Positions 35,434-46,114 of a stretch of DNA of 64,000 nt are shown here, piece by piece (position 1 is the first letter of the stretch; every line of letters begins with the position of its first letter). The notes under the pieces are model-generated. The model did no database searches, had not been told where the DNA came from, and saw only the letters and a program-made list of their open reading frames with translations. The DNA is from Kalmusia sp. IMI 367209 (lineage: Eukaryota > Ascomycota > Dothideomycetes > Pleosporales > Didymosphaeriaceae). The stretch is taken from NCBI GenBank assembly GCA_027946365.1, contig JAPEUQ010000010.1:1302001-1366000 (forward strand). The letters are read 5' to 3'. Position numbers and translations under genes: made by a program.

Positions 35434-37230
35434 TTACTGGTTAACAGAACTATCTGAGATCTCTCGTAATCCTTCAGCCCGAACAGCGTACACCAACACC
35501 GCTATAATCCCAAATATAACCTAGTATCATATCGTCAACTTGGCAGAGCATCACGAGAGAAACAGACTTACGGCCGATGCCAGAAAGCAGTACCCAGCCG
35601 AGGCGCTATTCTCGCTCCTCCCTATAGGCATTAACGCCGGCATGAGAGGGCCCCCCGTCATATCCCCTAGCATACTGCACATATATACTACTGCAAAAAG
35701 CCGGCCCCTCTCCTCCCCACGCACCATCCTAGCCAACAACCCCTGCAACGCAGGCTCAAGCCCCTCGCAGAATCCCGCACCAAGCATAGCTGCACAAATT
35801 AACACCTTTCCGCGGGACCAGTCAAAATGCAGACATACATAGTATGAACACGGCGCTCGACCTCGCACGCCACGCCACAACGAAGCACACGGTCAACACG
35901 AGCAGCGAGATGCGCGCGATGCCCAGATCAATCCGGGGTGGCGACACACCTTTGCGGACCAGCGTGGCGCTGACGAGGGGCCCGATGAGGAGCGTCACAA
36001 GGACGGCGCCGAGAGAGAGAGCGAAGCGGAGGATTGTGGTCTTGTGGAGAGGCCAGGAGAATCTTTCGGAGAGGTATTGGAAGGTGAAAGATTCGCTTGC
36101 CATGGCGTTGCTTTTGAGAAAGAATGCGGTGAGGGTGAAGGCGAGGATGGGCGTGCGGTGGAGTTGGGTGGTGAGAGCGATTAAGTGGTGTGTGATGCGG
36201 TGGATTAGGCCTTGTGGAGATGGGGTGGAGTCGGTTGGAGTTTGGCATGCTTCAGAGGTAGGTTGATGGAGTTGAAGAGGAAGGTCTAGAATCGTGGGAG
36301 TTGCGTTTTGGTGCTCGTCGCTGAGAAGAGGTTCCGTCATTCGTTCATCAGCATTGGTTGAAGTAGTTTTCTGGGGCGTCCTTGGGTCCTTGACAAGTTT
36401 TAGAAGAACGAGGCAGAAGACGACGACTACACTGGACACCATCGAGGGAATATAAATATTCCCTGCCATCAACGCGGTAACAATGGGCGGGGTAATCAAC
36501 TTATCAAAGTGCGGCATTGCTGCCAGGATAAAAAGAGGCTTCGTCTTGAGCACTCAGTTGGCAAATTTCAGAAGTGACGGCAAGTTGTTCTGATACATAC
36601 CCGGACGAAGGATCCGTTCCATCGGCCACAAGCGCCGCACACACGGCTGCGAACACAAAAGGCCCCCCGCCTATGAGCATAAACAAGGATGAGATCCAGA
36701 CAAAGCGGATCGGAAACTTCTCATAGAAGTAGCCTACAGCTATGAGTTTGCAAAGCAAACGATCGATCAGGAATGCTTACACGTTATCAGCACCCACAGC
36801 AGCGCTAGACCGTATCCCACGCAGCACATCGCAAGAACGACCCTGTGTCCGCGTCTATCCGCAAGCCCGCCAAAGTACATCGCCGACAAAAAACCTGCAA
36901 CTCAGCGCACCATCCGTTGCATGCGAACGGCAAGGGCAGAACAAACGTACCTGGCGCAGCATCGAAGCTGATTTTCCATCCAACCACATGCGCAACGGCC
37001 TCCTGCACAGTCGCGCTCTTGCACGCCTTCTCATCTAATTCGGCCATCAAACGAATTGTCTTGGTCAAAGAGTCGATGCCAGACATCTGCTGACGACAGA
37101 CCGCATACTCGATCATGCGCACAGTCGGCACCTCGACAAGGAAATGAGCGAATCGAAATAACAAGTATAGAAATTGCGGCGTATACGTCTGATAGCACTG
37201 TATGGCGCCTCTGAAATGCGACAGCGACAT
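35434..37230 (-). CDS. Major facilitator superfamily transporter, 515 aa
   Basis: Six exons (37230-36951, 36894-36781, 36739-36597, 36544-35839, 35789-35572, 35520-35434) join in frame. Exon 2 carries the MFS motif A between helices 2 and 3, FGGLADRRGHRVV. Hydrophobic helices continue (VWISSLFMLIGGGPFVFAAV; SMVSSVVVVFCLVLLKLV). A ~75-residue hydrophilic loop rich in Thr, Gln and Pro separates the two halves, and the second half includes GAVLVTLLIGPLVSATLVRK and LFAVVYMCSMLGDMTGGP. This is the usual 12-helix layout; substrate cannot be predicted. The third intron (52 nt, GTATCA start) is the least certain splice; the others have GTAAG- or GTATG-type donors or restore conserved sequence. No enzyme cluster is next to it, only the convergent Zn-cluster regulator. 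Confidence 0.85.
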
Positions 37231-39828
37231 CGAGATGGGTTTGTATAAGGTGACGCTAGTGCCTGAGCTGCGTGGGATTTAAGAGGACTGTTACTCTGAT
37301 TATATAAGCAGCAGACGCTTGTGCCTGCACAGCGCTTGATTGGATGCTACTATCTACAACCTGTAAAGCTGTACAAAACCCTGTAAGAAGGAGCGCTAGA
37401 CTCCTGTATTCATTGTAGACTGTATGCACCACGCTCTCAGCATGCACCTGCGATGATGTGGGCTAAAATTTGACTCCCTGATCGTGTGTCTAAGCATTCT
37501 AATTTCTTATCATTCACTCTCTTTGGCTTTTGGGAAATACAATTCGAGTTTGTTCGTAGCTGGACCCTAATTTAGCAAAGTGATACTGATCTTGGGGTGA
37601 AATGAAAGGAAAAAAAAGTGGCCTGATTGGGGCTTCCGGACGCCTACTGGTATTCTCAGAATCTGGCCCTAAGCGCTTGCGGACGGTAATCTCAAAAGAT
37701 AAGTAATAACGGCGCAAGGGCAAGAGATACAATATGAGTCAATACACTCGCTCATGACATGGCCAAACACCTAGCGCAGTGGTCGTGAGTTGTCGAAGTT
37801 AGGTTGGTCGCGAGAGATCTCAAAATCGGGTTTTCAGTATAAGAAATTTGCCATCTCAGGTCTAGCCGCTCATCCGCTTTATCAAGAGATGTAGTGGCTC
37901 AGCACAACAGAGATCGTCAATTGGAGTACCTCCATGATGGCGGAACAAGTCCTCTTGTGTTGTTCAGGCTCGAGCTCCCTGTCCCAGGCAGCAGTCAGGC
38001 TCAGCCAATCTATTCCAGCACGTCGCCTCCAGAGCCCACCATCACGGAATCTAGGGCGTGGACGTGGTTTCGTGATAGAGCGACACTGCCAATTGTCTCG
38101 TCTTTAGAGCATCGCGAACAGCGACAGCCTCAGTGAAAAAAATGTAGAAGGACCCGCAAAACTTGCCCTGGTCAAGCCTCCGAAGGAGACTCAAGTCGCT
38201 CCCAGCTTCGCGCTGTGCAATGCAGGCGAGAACGACTACATCCATCCACTGCCCAGTGTCTATCTTCCTTGCCCTAGTACTTGCGGACAATGCATTTCAA
38301 AATATTTCAACTCTTGGTCACCTACTTTCCTTTCAACTTCGACATGATAATGTAAAATTCCGGTCCAAATGGAAGAGTTAAGATGAAAGGATCTGTGTTG
38401 AAGTGTCCAGAACGTAAGTCAAGTGGAGTCTTCTGATATAAGATAAGTATTGGTGAGAGCACTTAAAGAAACTGAGCTGATAAGCTGCTTATTGTGATTA
38501 CACCAGACCGTAACATGTGAGTAGGGGAGTAGGAAACATGGCCAAGCAAACAACAGGAAATGTTGCGCTTCAATCCGCAAGCTAAATCCTGGAATATAGC
38601 GGGAACGGCTGGGTTTACACACGGCGTTATTAGAACCATATTTCTGTAATAGGTGTCCAAGGACTCATGTGTAATTCTGAGTAAGCTGATGACTTTCAAA
38701 TTGGATGCTAGCGTCGTATGTGTCGCGGACGTCCACCTTCACTATCTCTTCCAGTGGAAAGAGAAAGGCAGACTCGGAATTACAATTTGTCGCTGAGAAA
38801 TTTAGAAATACTAGGACATAATATAAGAGCTGTTGATAATTTCTAACACAGTATCATTAAAAAGAGTTCCTTAGTGACTTCCACCGACGTAACATCCGCC
38901 CGAGCACGATATTAACTCTTGCCTTCGATGTATATCATCCAAGGCCACATTTGATTGAGGTGTTTGGACATCTACGTGCCACAAAAATTAGGGCTTTCAT
39001 CTTAAGAAGTTAGAAAGCTATGTTCTAAGCTGGGTATAATCAGGGATACATGCGAAGCTACTACGTATAGCATTCGTAGCATGCCATTCATTGTCACTAC
39101 AATTTTCAGCTTGTGCAGACTGGATAACGAGAATCCTGTGTATTGTAGTATAGCAGGTAGTTCGAGGCGTAATCAAGTAGAGGCAGGGGTAGTAAGAGAC
39201 AGGGATTAGCTGGAGGTCCGAGCAACATGCGGAGAAAAGGGACGTTGATGGAAAAAGTATCAATAAAAACAGTCATCTCACAACAGGCCAGATGAACAGA
39301 GAGTCGGATTGGACGATAGCTTTTCGATCAGCTTAGTTACTACTACTTCTAATTCTTTACCCGAATCTTCTTCGGCAGTGTCGGGGCTCAAGCCACATAA
39401 AACACAACAGAATTACCCTGGAGAAGCACTGAAAGATGGGTCGATGTGCCAGTCCTGCCACAAAAGCATACAAGAGTAAATCAGCATACTACCCTTAGAG
39501 TACCGCAATGACCAAGCTCCTATAGAATGAACTCACACGCATGAATGCAACTGACGGGGTTAGGCAGTTACACAGAGCAAAAGTCCTGTCAGAATATCTC
39601 TAACTAACTCTATCTATTCGCATTTCTAGTCATATCTTTCTACAAAATTCAAATACTTTAAGGTCTTGAAATAGCCGGTGCAGCAGGAAATTATTTAGTC
39701 AAATTGTATTGATGTTCATAGTAAGCTAAAATGGCCGCAACAAAATTTGACCAAATATGTACATCTCGCGTGCCCTACTCACAACATCCCTTCCAACAGC
39801 AATACAAACGACAATGACAACTAGCTAT
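37231..39828. other. Gene-poor stretch with a mobile-element relic
   Basis: The left end is the MFS promoter. A plus-strand open frame at 37894-38136 (80 codons, no motif) lies just before the dispersed repeat at 38152 and may be part of the same relic. The rest is AT-rich with stops in all frames. Confidence 0.5.
38152..38238 (+). repeat. Dispersed repeat, copy 1
   Basis: This 87-nt segment matches positions 60667-60753 without gaps, differing at about 8 sites (about 91% identity). Both copies share the 3' part CGCTGTGCAATGCAGGCGAG. Similarity stops sharply at the right end of both copies. It is most likely a fragment of a transposon end or coding part. Confidence 0.8.
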
Positions 39829-40956
39829 TTAACCACGGACCAGAGTGAGGCCATATGCGGACAGGATCTCGTTGACGGGCTGGAAGTAGGTCGTTCCACC
39901 GCTGGTGCAGTCGCCGGAGCCTCCGGAGGTGACACCCTGGGCCTGGGAGCCAGAGTAGAAGGAACCTCCAGAGTCACCGGGCTCGGCGCAGACATTGGTC
40001 TGGGTGAGGCCAGTGACACGTCCCTGGGAGTAGGTGACGGTCGCACCCAGGGCGCGGACGGTGCCGCAGTGGACACCGGTGGTGGAGCCGGAGCGGCAGA
40101 TGCTGGCTCCGACGGCGGAAGCGGTGCTGCCGGCGACGGCAATTGTACCACCGCTGTAGTTGTTGATGGTGCCAGAGAAGGTGTTTCCACTGCTACCGCG
40201 AATGTAGCTGTAGTCGCCGCTTCCTGGGAAGACTGAACCCGAGAAGGTTCCTAGAGAAGCACCGCTGGTAGTGGTGGCAGAAGCACCGGCGGTGCCGCAG
40301 TGACCAGCAGAGACGAAGCCAGTGGTGACAGAGAAGCCGACAGAGCATCGGGCGCTGTTGTTGATGTAGTAGGCGTCGCCGCCGCGGACCGTGGCGAAGG
40401 TGCTCGGCATCTCCTCAACGGTGTGGACCTCGAACTCGGACTCGACGAGGCCGACCTGCTTGGCCAGCTCCTCAGCCTGAGCGGTACTGCCGGAGAGTGC
40501 CTCTAGGATTAGCTTGTTGGCGGCAACGTCGACGTAGTACGCCGCGATGCCAGTCTCCTCCGAACGCTTGCCAAGGCTTTGCTCAATGTCAAGATTGTCA
40601 AGTGCAATCTTGGCCTCCTCAAGCTTGGAGAGGCTGTTGGAAACGACCAGGGGCGTGGCGCCAGCAGCAGTCACCTTAGAGGACAACGCCTCGTCAGTGA
40701 CAGCGACATTGAGCTCACCGTCGACGAGCCAAGCACCGCCGAAGGAGTTGCCAGCCAAGGTGCGCAGCTTCTCGATGACTTCGGTGGCCTTGAGCTCCCG
40801 GGCAACAAGAACATGGGCCTGCTCAGCGTCCAGTCCCAAGTCGCGCTTCATGGCAGCCAGGATCGAAGGGTGAAGGTCGTTGGCGGCCTGGGTAGGGGCA
40901 CCGTAGACGATGGGCAGGAAGACTGCCAGGGCAGCGAGGAATTTGGTGAGCTCCAT
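39829..40956 (-). CDS. Secreted streptogrisin-type serine protease precursor, 375 aa
   Basis: A single exon of clearly higher GC content than its surroundings. A signal peptide (residues 1-19, ending IVYG) precedes a ~165-residue propeptide of the alpha-lytic protease kind, with NSFGGAWLVDGELNVAVTDE in it. The mature enzyme starts near VRGGDAYYINNSARCSVGF (from ~190). The triad is His219 in SAGHCG, Asp248 in GDYSYI and Ser329 in EPGDSGGS. Cys pairs 204/220, 287/297 and 323/350 match the three disulfides of streptogrisins. It should be a chymotrypsin-fold endopeptidase (MEROPS S1 type) activated by removal of the propeptide outside the cell. The family is mainly actinobacterial; fungal members are generally attributed to old transfer from bacteria. 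I start at the ATG before the signal peptide. Neighbours are AT-rich and gene-poor. Confidence 0.93.
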   Translation of the reverse strand: MELTKFLAALAVFLPIVYGAPTQAANDLHPSILAAMKRDLGLDAEQAHVLVARELKATEVIEKLRTLAGNSFGGAWLVDGELNVAVTDEALSSKVTAAGATPLVVSNSLSKLEEAKIALDNLDIEQSLGKRSEETGIAAYYVDVAANKLILEALSGSTAQAEELAKQVGLVESEFEVHTVEEMPSTFATVRGGDAYYINNSARCSVGFSVTTGFVSAGHCGTAGASATTTSGASLGTFSGSVFPGSGDYSYIRGSSGNTFSGTINNYSGGTIAVAGSTASAVGASICRSGSTTGVHCGTVRALGATVTYSQGRVTGLTQTNVCAEPGDSGGSFYSGSQAQGVTSGGSGDCTSGGTTYFQPVNEILSAYGLTLVRG

Positions 40957-43900
40957 GGCTAGTGTTCTGAAGACAAGACGCGAGGGAAGGGACGTTGATG
41001 TTATAGAGGCGAGATCGTAGCAAGATGAGTCTGCGATGCTACCGAAAACTTCCAGACTGGACAACACGCTTACATATTTATACTTCTTCAAGCTCCGGCG
41101 TTGTGACTTGTATCACGCTCTGGTGGTCTCTGTCCAGAATCGAGCTCTACAGTGCACCATTCGCTGCCATGATTCTCTTTCCTAATCCGGTGTTGCCGCA
41201 TGCTTCAACAGTATCGGAAGGGTAATCCTCAAAAGGCACTTCACAAGACATCTGCCTTACAACGTTGCCTAGCATCGATACAGCAGTTCTTGGCAGGCAC
41301 CTTGGTAGACTACATATACCCTTACTCACTACGATTTCATTAGCTTAATAGGAAGGAGGTAGAGATATGATAGGAATTATATAGTATCAGATAACAAGGG
41401 TGGTCGGATCATATCCCAGCCTTAGGCCATACCCCCGCACGGACATATCGTAGATAGAGATTCCCATACACACCTTTTTAATTACCTTCTCAATTAAACA
41501 CTAATTCGCTACCAATAGGCAGGACCTTTGTCGCTGTAATATCTGACAGATAGTAGATAGGAGCTATTAACAGATAAGGAAGGTGCCACCCCTGCCAGCA
41601 CAGCTCGATTAACAACTCCCTCTCTACGCGCCCAGGATTTAAGTAATCCACTACCTAGGATTACCCCTCAACGCCCAGGATAAAATCAACCCCCGGTTTC
41701 ACCATGAAAGAAGCAACCTATCACGGTCTCGTGGCTTAAGCCACCTTTATCTCCGTCGCGCCGCTCCGATGTAGGAATTATTCCGGGGGTGGAGTAATTC
41801 CTAAATAGTCACAGTGAGTAAAAGATTATGTCACGTGACTGATCGGCGTGCTCGCTACGAAGATCAACCCGAGCTTATCCTTGCTGCCAATCATGTCTGA
41901 ACATCGTAAAATCCATTGAAGAGTCACTCTTTGGTCAGATCAAGGTTCTCAACACCCTCCTTCTGAAGCTTTGCTACTTCAGTTTTCTAGTTTTGTTTTT
42001 ACTCGTCCTTAAGGTTCTATTATTACTAGTAAATACGTGCCTTCTATACCTTTCTTAGTAACTTGAATGTAGCTCTGCTGTTGTAAATTTGAGCCACTAC
42101 TTGTGGTAGAGCCTTACTTTGCTTCCTCCTAGTCTCCCTAATCATCAAATCATGTCTGAAGCGCTCTGCCTCTTATTCGAAGAGGTCTTTTCGAGTTCAG
42201 ATAGAGTAGAAAGTTCTCTTGCATTCTCAGAAAGTTAAAGGGGCATACGTCTGTCGCTTTGAGGGGCTGTTCATTTGACCATGTGACAGCTGTACCACCA
42301 AAACATGCCGAATCTGTCCAGCTTTGTATGCATTTGCAGCGAAAACGTCCCCTCAATAACACTTAACCCACCGCAACTCACTCAAAAAAGCGTAGGTTTC
42401 GATCGTAGTGCTCCATATCATGCAAGCTAGTCGTCACTGCCATTCGCTAGAGTTGGGACCCACTCGCTCCATTCTATGTTTCCCTGACTCATATTGTTCC
42501 TTCCTAGAACGCTGTTATCAGACGACATATGACTGGTGCTCGGTTTGGATCGGGCGTGACGGGCTCGGAAGCAAAAGGACATGGTGGCTGGGGAAGGTCT
42601 TTGCTTTGGTCGGTGGAGACGTTATCGGCGAATATCGACGCTCGAGGGCGAGGTAACGGTATCTCGTTATTGCGACTACCGCTGCACGTTGGACCACATC
42701 TTAAACTCTATAATAGCCGTGCCGAGGCTACTTACAATGCTGAAAACGTGTTGCCTGGTTGACAAGCGCTGTGACTGTGCCCATATGGGCACAACTCCGA
42801 GCCATAGTCAAGCATCCTCGAGCGCTTATGTAACTCACATCGCCACATGCCACATACAGTCAATCCTGGCCATAAGCAAGCGAATTGGTCAGGTGATAGC
42901 TTGCTTATGCCGCCACAGTTGCTTACGTTGAATCCTTAGAGATCCCCACCAAAAGTAACATTGTTTTTTAAGCAATTGAAGCTTACTTTCAAGTGCGCTC
43001 TAACCGTACATAAACTCCATGAATTCTTGTTGTTGAACTCTTATGGGTGTTTGAAATGTCTAACAATTTGAGCGTTGCTTTGTAGGTAGCGAGGTCACTA
43101 GAAGAATCAATCGTACAGATAATAAAGCACCAATCAACTGCAAGTAGCGATACTGGCTATAAGCATTTTGTATGGTAACTGTAATTTGTTATGTTAGTAT
43201 CTAGTAGCTTTCTTATGCCTGCGCAAAAACCGACGGTTTGAAGCTCACTTGTTAATGCCGACAAGATTGCTAATCATGTATATTTACTCATGCCAGGTTT
43301 GACTGTACCTTAGCAATAAAGTACCTGCAGACATGCGAGACAGGGCCATCTCGCATTAGCCAGAATTGGTGACTCGCTTTCGCTAGAAGTACCAATCGAC
43401 AAGGCGACCATGCATGGAGTTGCTGCTCACAGCGCGCATAGGTAAAATGACGACTTCTTAGTATCGGACAGAGATTTTGAGAGTGGGACGGAACTAAATA
43501 AAGATAAATTGGGGCAATAAAGGCTCGATGTTGGCGTTGTAGGGAGGGGAGTTTGTTACACCGCGAAAGACGGCACTTCGTAAACACTCTTGTCATGAGC
43601 GGAAAAAAGCAAGATTACGAACTCATTGACAGCGCGGTGGAGGAGACGCGTGAAGGTGTACATGTCATATACCCTAAACTAGTGTGGGTGGCTTTGAAAG
43701 AAAAGACTACGGAAATCCAGTAGTGTAAAGCCCATTATGTAAGTATACAGATGAACTCGTGTTGTCTTCGCTGGCTCGATAATATAAATCATCAGTCTTT
43801 GTGGGGATACCGTCAGTTTTTATTATCGTGGCTTTAATTGACACAGCCTGCAGAGAAGGAATCTTATGCATATACATCTATTTTAGTTGTGGTTGTTTCG

Positions 43901-43998
43901 CAATAGCCGTCTACACGATTTGGGGAAGACCAGATAATGACTGCCGAACATTCTGCATAATAAGTTGGTCCTGCAGTGAGCTTTGTATGGAATACTCC
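40957..43998. other. AT-rich gene-poor stretch
   Basis: The first few hundred bases should be the protease promoter. The rest is AT-rich with many TAG/TTA-type words and no supported gene. Overlapping frames near 42408-42931 are GC-richer but have no family motif. A hairpin lies at 41772-41803. Confidence 0.5.
41772..41803. repeat. Inverted repeat (13-bp arms, 6-nt loop)
   Basis: The arms TAGGAATTATTCC and GGAGTAATTCCTA pair with one mismatch around the loop GGGGGT. No target-site duplication is obvious. A perfect 10-bp palindrome, GTCACGTGAC, follows at 41830-41839. Confidence 0.7.
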
Positions 43999-45027
43999 TC
44001 AAACGCTCTCTCCCTGAAGCCAATTGGTGATGATCTCCGCACAGCGCTCATGAGCGATGTCCAGCATAATGTGGTGCGCACTTCCAAGCAGCTCAATATG
44101 CAAGACCTCATCTTCGCCTTGACAAGCTGATCGATAGGCATCAAAATTATCTCGCGAGACATCGCTCTGGATCAAGACATCCCTTTCTGCTGAAATACAT
44201 AGAATTTTCCGCCCAAATGGAGTATCGTCGTGTTTGATGGCAGCGAGCACTGCTACGGGTTCAGCAATCGGCCAAAAAGTCTCGATGGATACGCGGATGC
44301 TCTCAAAACGGCTCTTGCTGTCACGAATCCAGCCTTGTACCACCTCTGCGTGGCTATCGGGAGAGAAGAATTTGTTGCGCACTTGTGCGGGCGTATCTAC
44401 ACCGGTGTTGATGGTGAAGAAGGAGAGCAGCCAGGGATACCAGGCTTGGCGAGTGGCACGGCTGGGGCTGAGGCCTGTTGGGCTCGGGCTCGGAGTCTGT
44501 TGTGCCTGTTGTGCCTGTTGTGCCAATGCTGCCTCCGCTGCTTGCCAGTTGCGTGCCACATCTAAACCACCACCCGATAGAGGTGCCGATGCCAACAATA
44601 CCAATCCTGCAGGGCGTTCCCTCTGTGACTCCCACACCGTCAATGCTCGTTGCAGCACGCCCCCGCCCATCGAATGCCCGACGAGAATGGGAGCGGTATC
44701 TGGGTGTTTCGTGGCGAGAAAATCGATGCCTGCCGCAAGATCGGCCACGTAGGAGTTGATACTGGTCAAAAAATGAAATGTGAACGTACTGGGCTGCCAG
44801 GACTGTCCGTGACCTCTGAATGATAGCGCATAAGATGCATACCCCGCGCGAGCCAGCAGCGGCAGTATGGTTTTGAAGCAGGCTGCCGCGCAATGTGCAC
44901 CGTGCACACAGAGTATGGGCTGCTTTCCTGTCGGCAGATGAGGCAGACAAGCCAGTAGTTCGAGCGGTCCCGATGGTGTAGCGATCCGGAAGGCTTCGAG
45001 CGACGATAGCTCTGCTTGTGGCGGCAT
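43999..45027 (-). CDS. Alpha/beta hydrolase, 342 aa
   Basis: A single exon from ATG to stop. The fold is marked by the oxyanion-hole strand ILCVHGAHCAAACF (38-51), the strand YALSFRGHGQSW, and the nucleophile elbow VGHSMGGG with Ser119. The late acid is probably within CISAERDVLI and the catalytic His lies in LLGSAHHIMLD near residue 320. A Gln-rich insert, ALAQQAQQAQQ, sits at about 167-177 in the lid region. No signal peptide is seen, so it is likely intracellular. Substrate is unknown; lipase, esterase or related reactions are possible. Coding GC is higher than the flanks. Two CACGTG words lie 150-330 bp upstream of the start. Confidence 0.88.
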   Translation of the reverse strand: MPPQAELSSLEAFRIATPSGPLELLACLPHLPTGKQPILCVHGAHCAAACFKTILPLLARAGYASYALSFRGHGQSWQPSTFTFHFLTSINSYVADLAAGIDFLATKHPDTAPILVGHSMGGGVLQRALTVWESQRERPAGLVLLASAPLSGGGLDVARNWQAAEAALAQQAQQAQQTPSPSPTGLSPSRATRQAWYPWLLSFFTINTGVDTPAQVRNKFFSPDSHAEVVQGWIRDSKSRFESIRVSIETFWPIAEPVAVLAAIKHDDTPFGRKILCISAERDVLIQSDVSRDNFDAYRSACQGEDEVLHIELLGSAHHIMLDIAHERCAEIITNWLQGESV

Positions 45028-45180
45028 GGTAAGCTATTGATGATGGAAAACGAGCTAGATATAATGGATTTTGTATAGGCAAAGAAGCTGCGACGTAGGC
45101 AAAATCTGGCTTGACAGATGTTCAGACCATGAAAGAATTTGAACGCTACAACATGAGCAGGTCCTCGGGAAAATTACTAT

Positions 45181-45356
45181 CACGTGACAAACACTCCCCT
45201 GGCGCCGACAAGGTTGTATACGCCTGGAAAGTGCGAACCGTTTAGTATGGCCTTTTTTTTTGAAGTTGCATAAGTCTAAATCTCTAGGAAGATTTATTTA
45301 TCCGCGTACCGCCAAACGTGTATTCGTGGATCCACCCAATCCACCCAACCCACGTG
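45181..45356. promoter_or_regulatory. Two CACGTG boxes upstream of the hydrolase
   Basis: CACGTGAC occurs at 45181 and 45351, upstream of the minus-strand hydrolase start at 45027. CACGTG is the palindromic core bound by bHLH regulators. Regulation is an inference from position only. Confidence 0.35.
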
Positions 45357-45447
45357 ACGAGTATGGTTACCTTGTAAACATCAAACCGACACGATGCTCA
45401 CGCTCGCTTTGAACAGAAATCTTATGTATCACAGTCGAGGTTCAAGG

Positions 45448-45780
45448 TTTTTTCAAAATAAATCTCGAGTCCTTCCCGGGGAGCGGCCTTGAGACACCCA
45501 GTGTCAACGAGCTCTCATCCGGCTGAGGAAACGCTTGGCCATCAAACTCCAGCTGAACCTTTTACCGGTTTAACATGATAGCCAAAAAGGCAAAGATCTC
45601 CTGCATAGCGAAGCACCGACCGGGACAGTTGTTTCTTTCCGCTTCCGTTTGGCTTGAAGCTGGTGCACCCGACTAGCCCATTGTGCGTTTCGAAGCGCGT
45701 CGCGTCAAAGCGGTTACAATCCACTCCAAATACTCTGCTTTCATCATGCAACTGGCATACAGGGACTAGCCAAAAATTCT
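45448..45780 (-). pseudogene. Cytochrome P450 C-terminal relic
   Basis: Reading several frames in turn gives the end of a fungal P450. LVPVCQLHDESRVFG and CNRFDATRF match the region before the heme loop, and TSFKPNGSGKK matches the heme-loop start. After a frame change comes NCPGRCFAMQEIFAFLAIML, with the heme-ligand Cys, followed by a stop and another frame change. Then FDGQAFPQPDESSLTLGVSR leads to the family's last strand. There are at least two frameshifts and one stop, and the N-terminal ~350 residues, including the I-helix and ExxR motif, were not found. It cannot make a working enzyme. The original subfamily is not clear. Confidence 0.8.
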
Positions 45781-46114
45781 GTTTGTATAGATCTTCAAGT
45801 ATACTCTGAAAACAAGCTGCAAAGACATTCCACTTCTAAGATCGCAACTTCTTGTTGCAGTAACAGAACTATATTTCGATTATCCCGTCATGAAATGTGC
45901 CATAAAAGTGCGTCAGCCTACCTCGTGCCTGCATACGAAATCTACAACCATTAACAAGTAATTTTTTGCAACAACCCAATCGAGATAGTGAAATGAGACG
46001 TCAACTGCTCCAAAATCTTTCTCAACCTCTCGGTATCTTCTTTTAAGAAGGTATCATCTTTTCAGGGTATGGGTATTCCGTCCACGCAGTACGAATAATT
46101 ATTCCTTATCCTCT

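Noticed and set aside
39757..40962. Long plus-strand open frames opposite the secreted protease (39757-40236, 40300-40506, 40579-40962)
   Set aside because: They are antisense shadows of a GC-rich coding region; the minus strand has the full triad, propeptide and signal peptide.
42408..42931. Three overlapping plus-strand frames
   Set aside because: No start context, no domain and no splice solution that joins them.
44230..44759. Plus-strand frames opposite the 342-aa hydrolase
   Set aside because: Shadows of the minus-strand gene, which has a complete catalytic Ser and His motif set.
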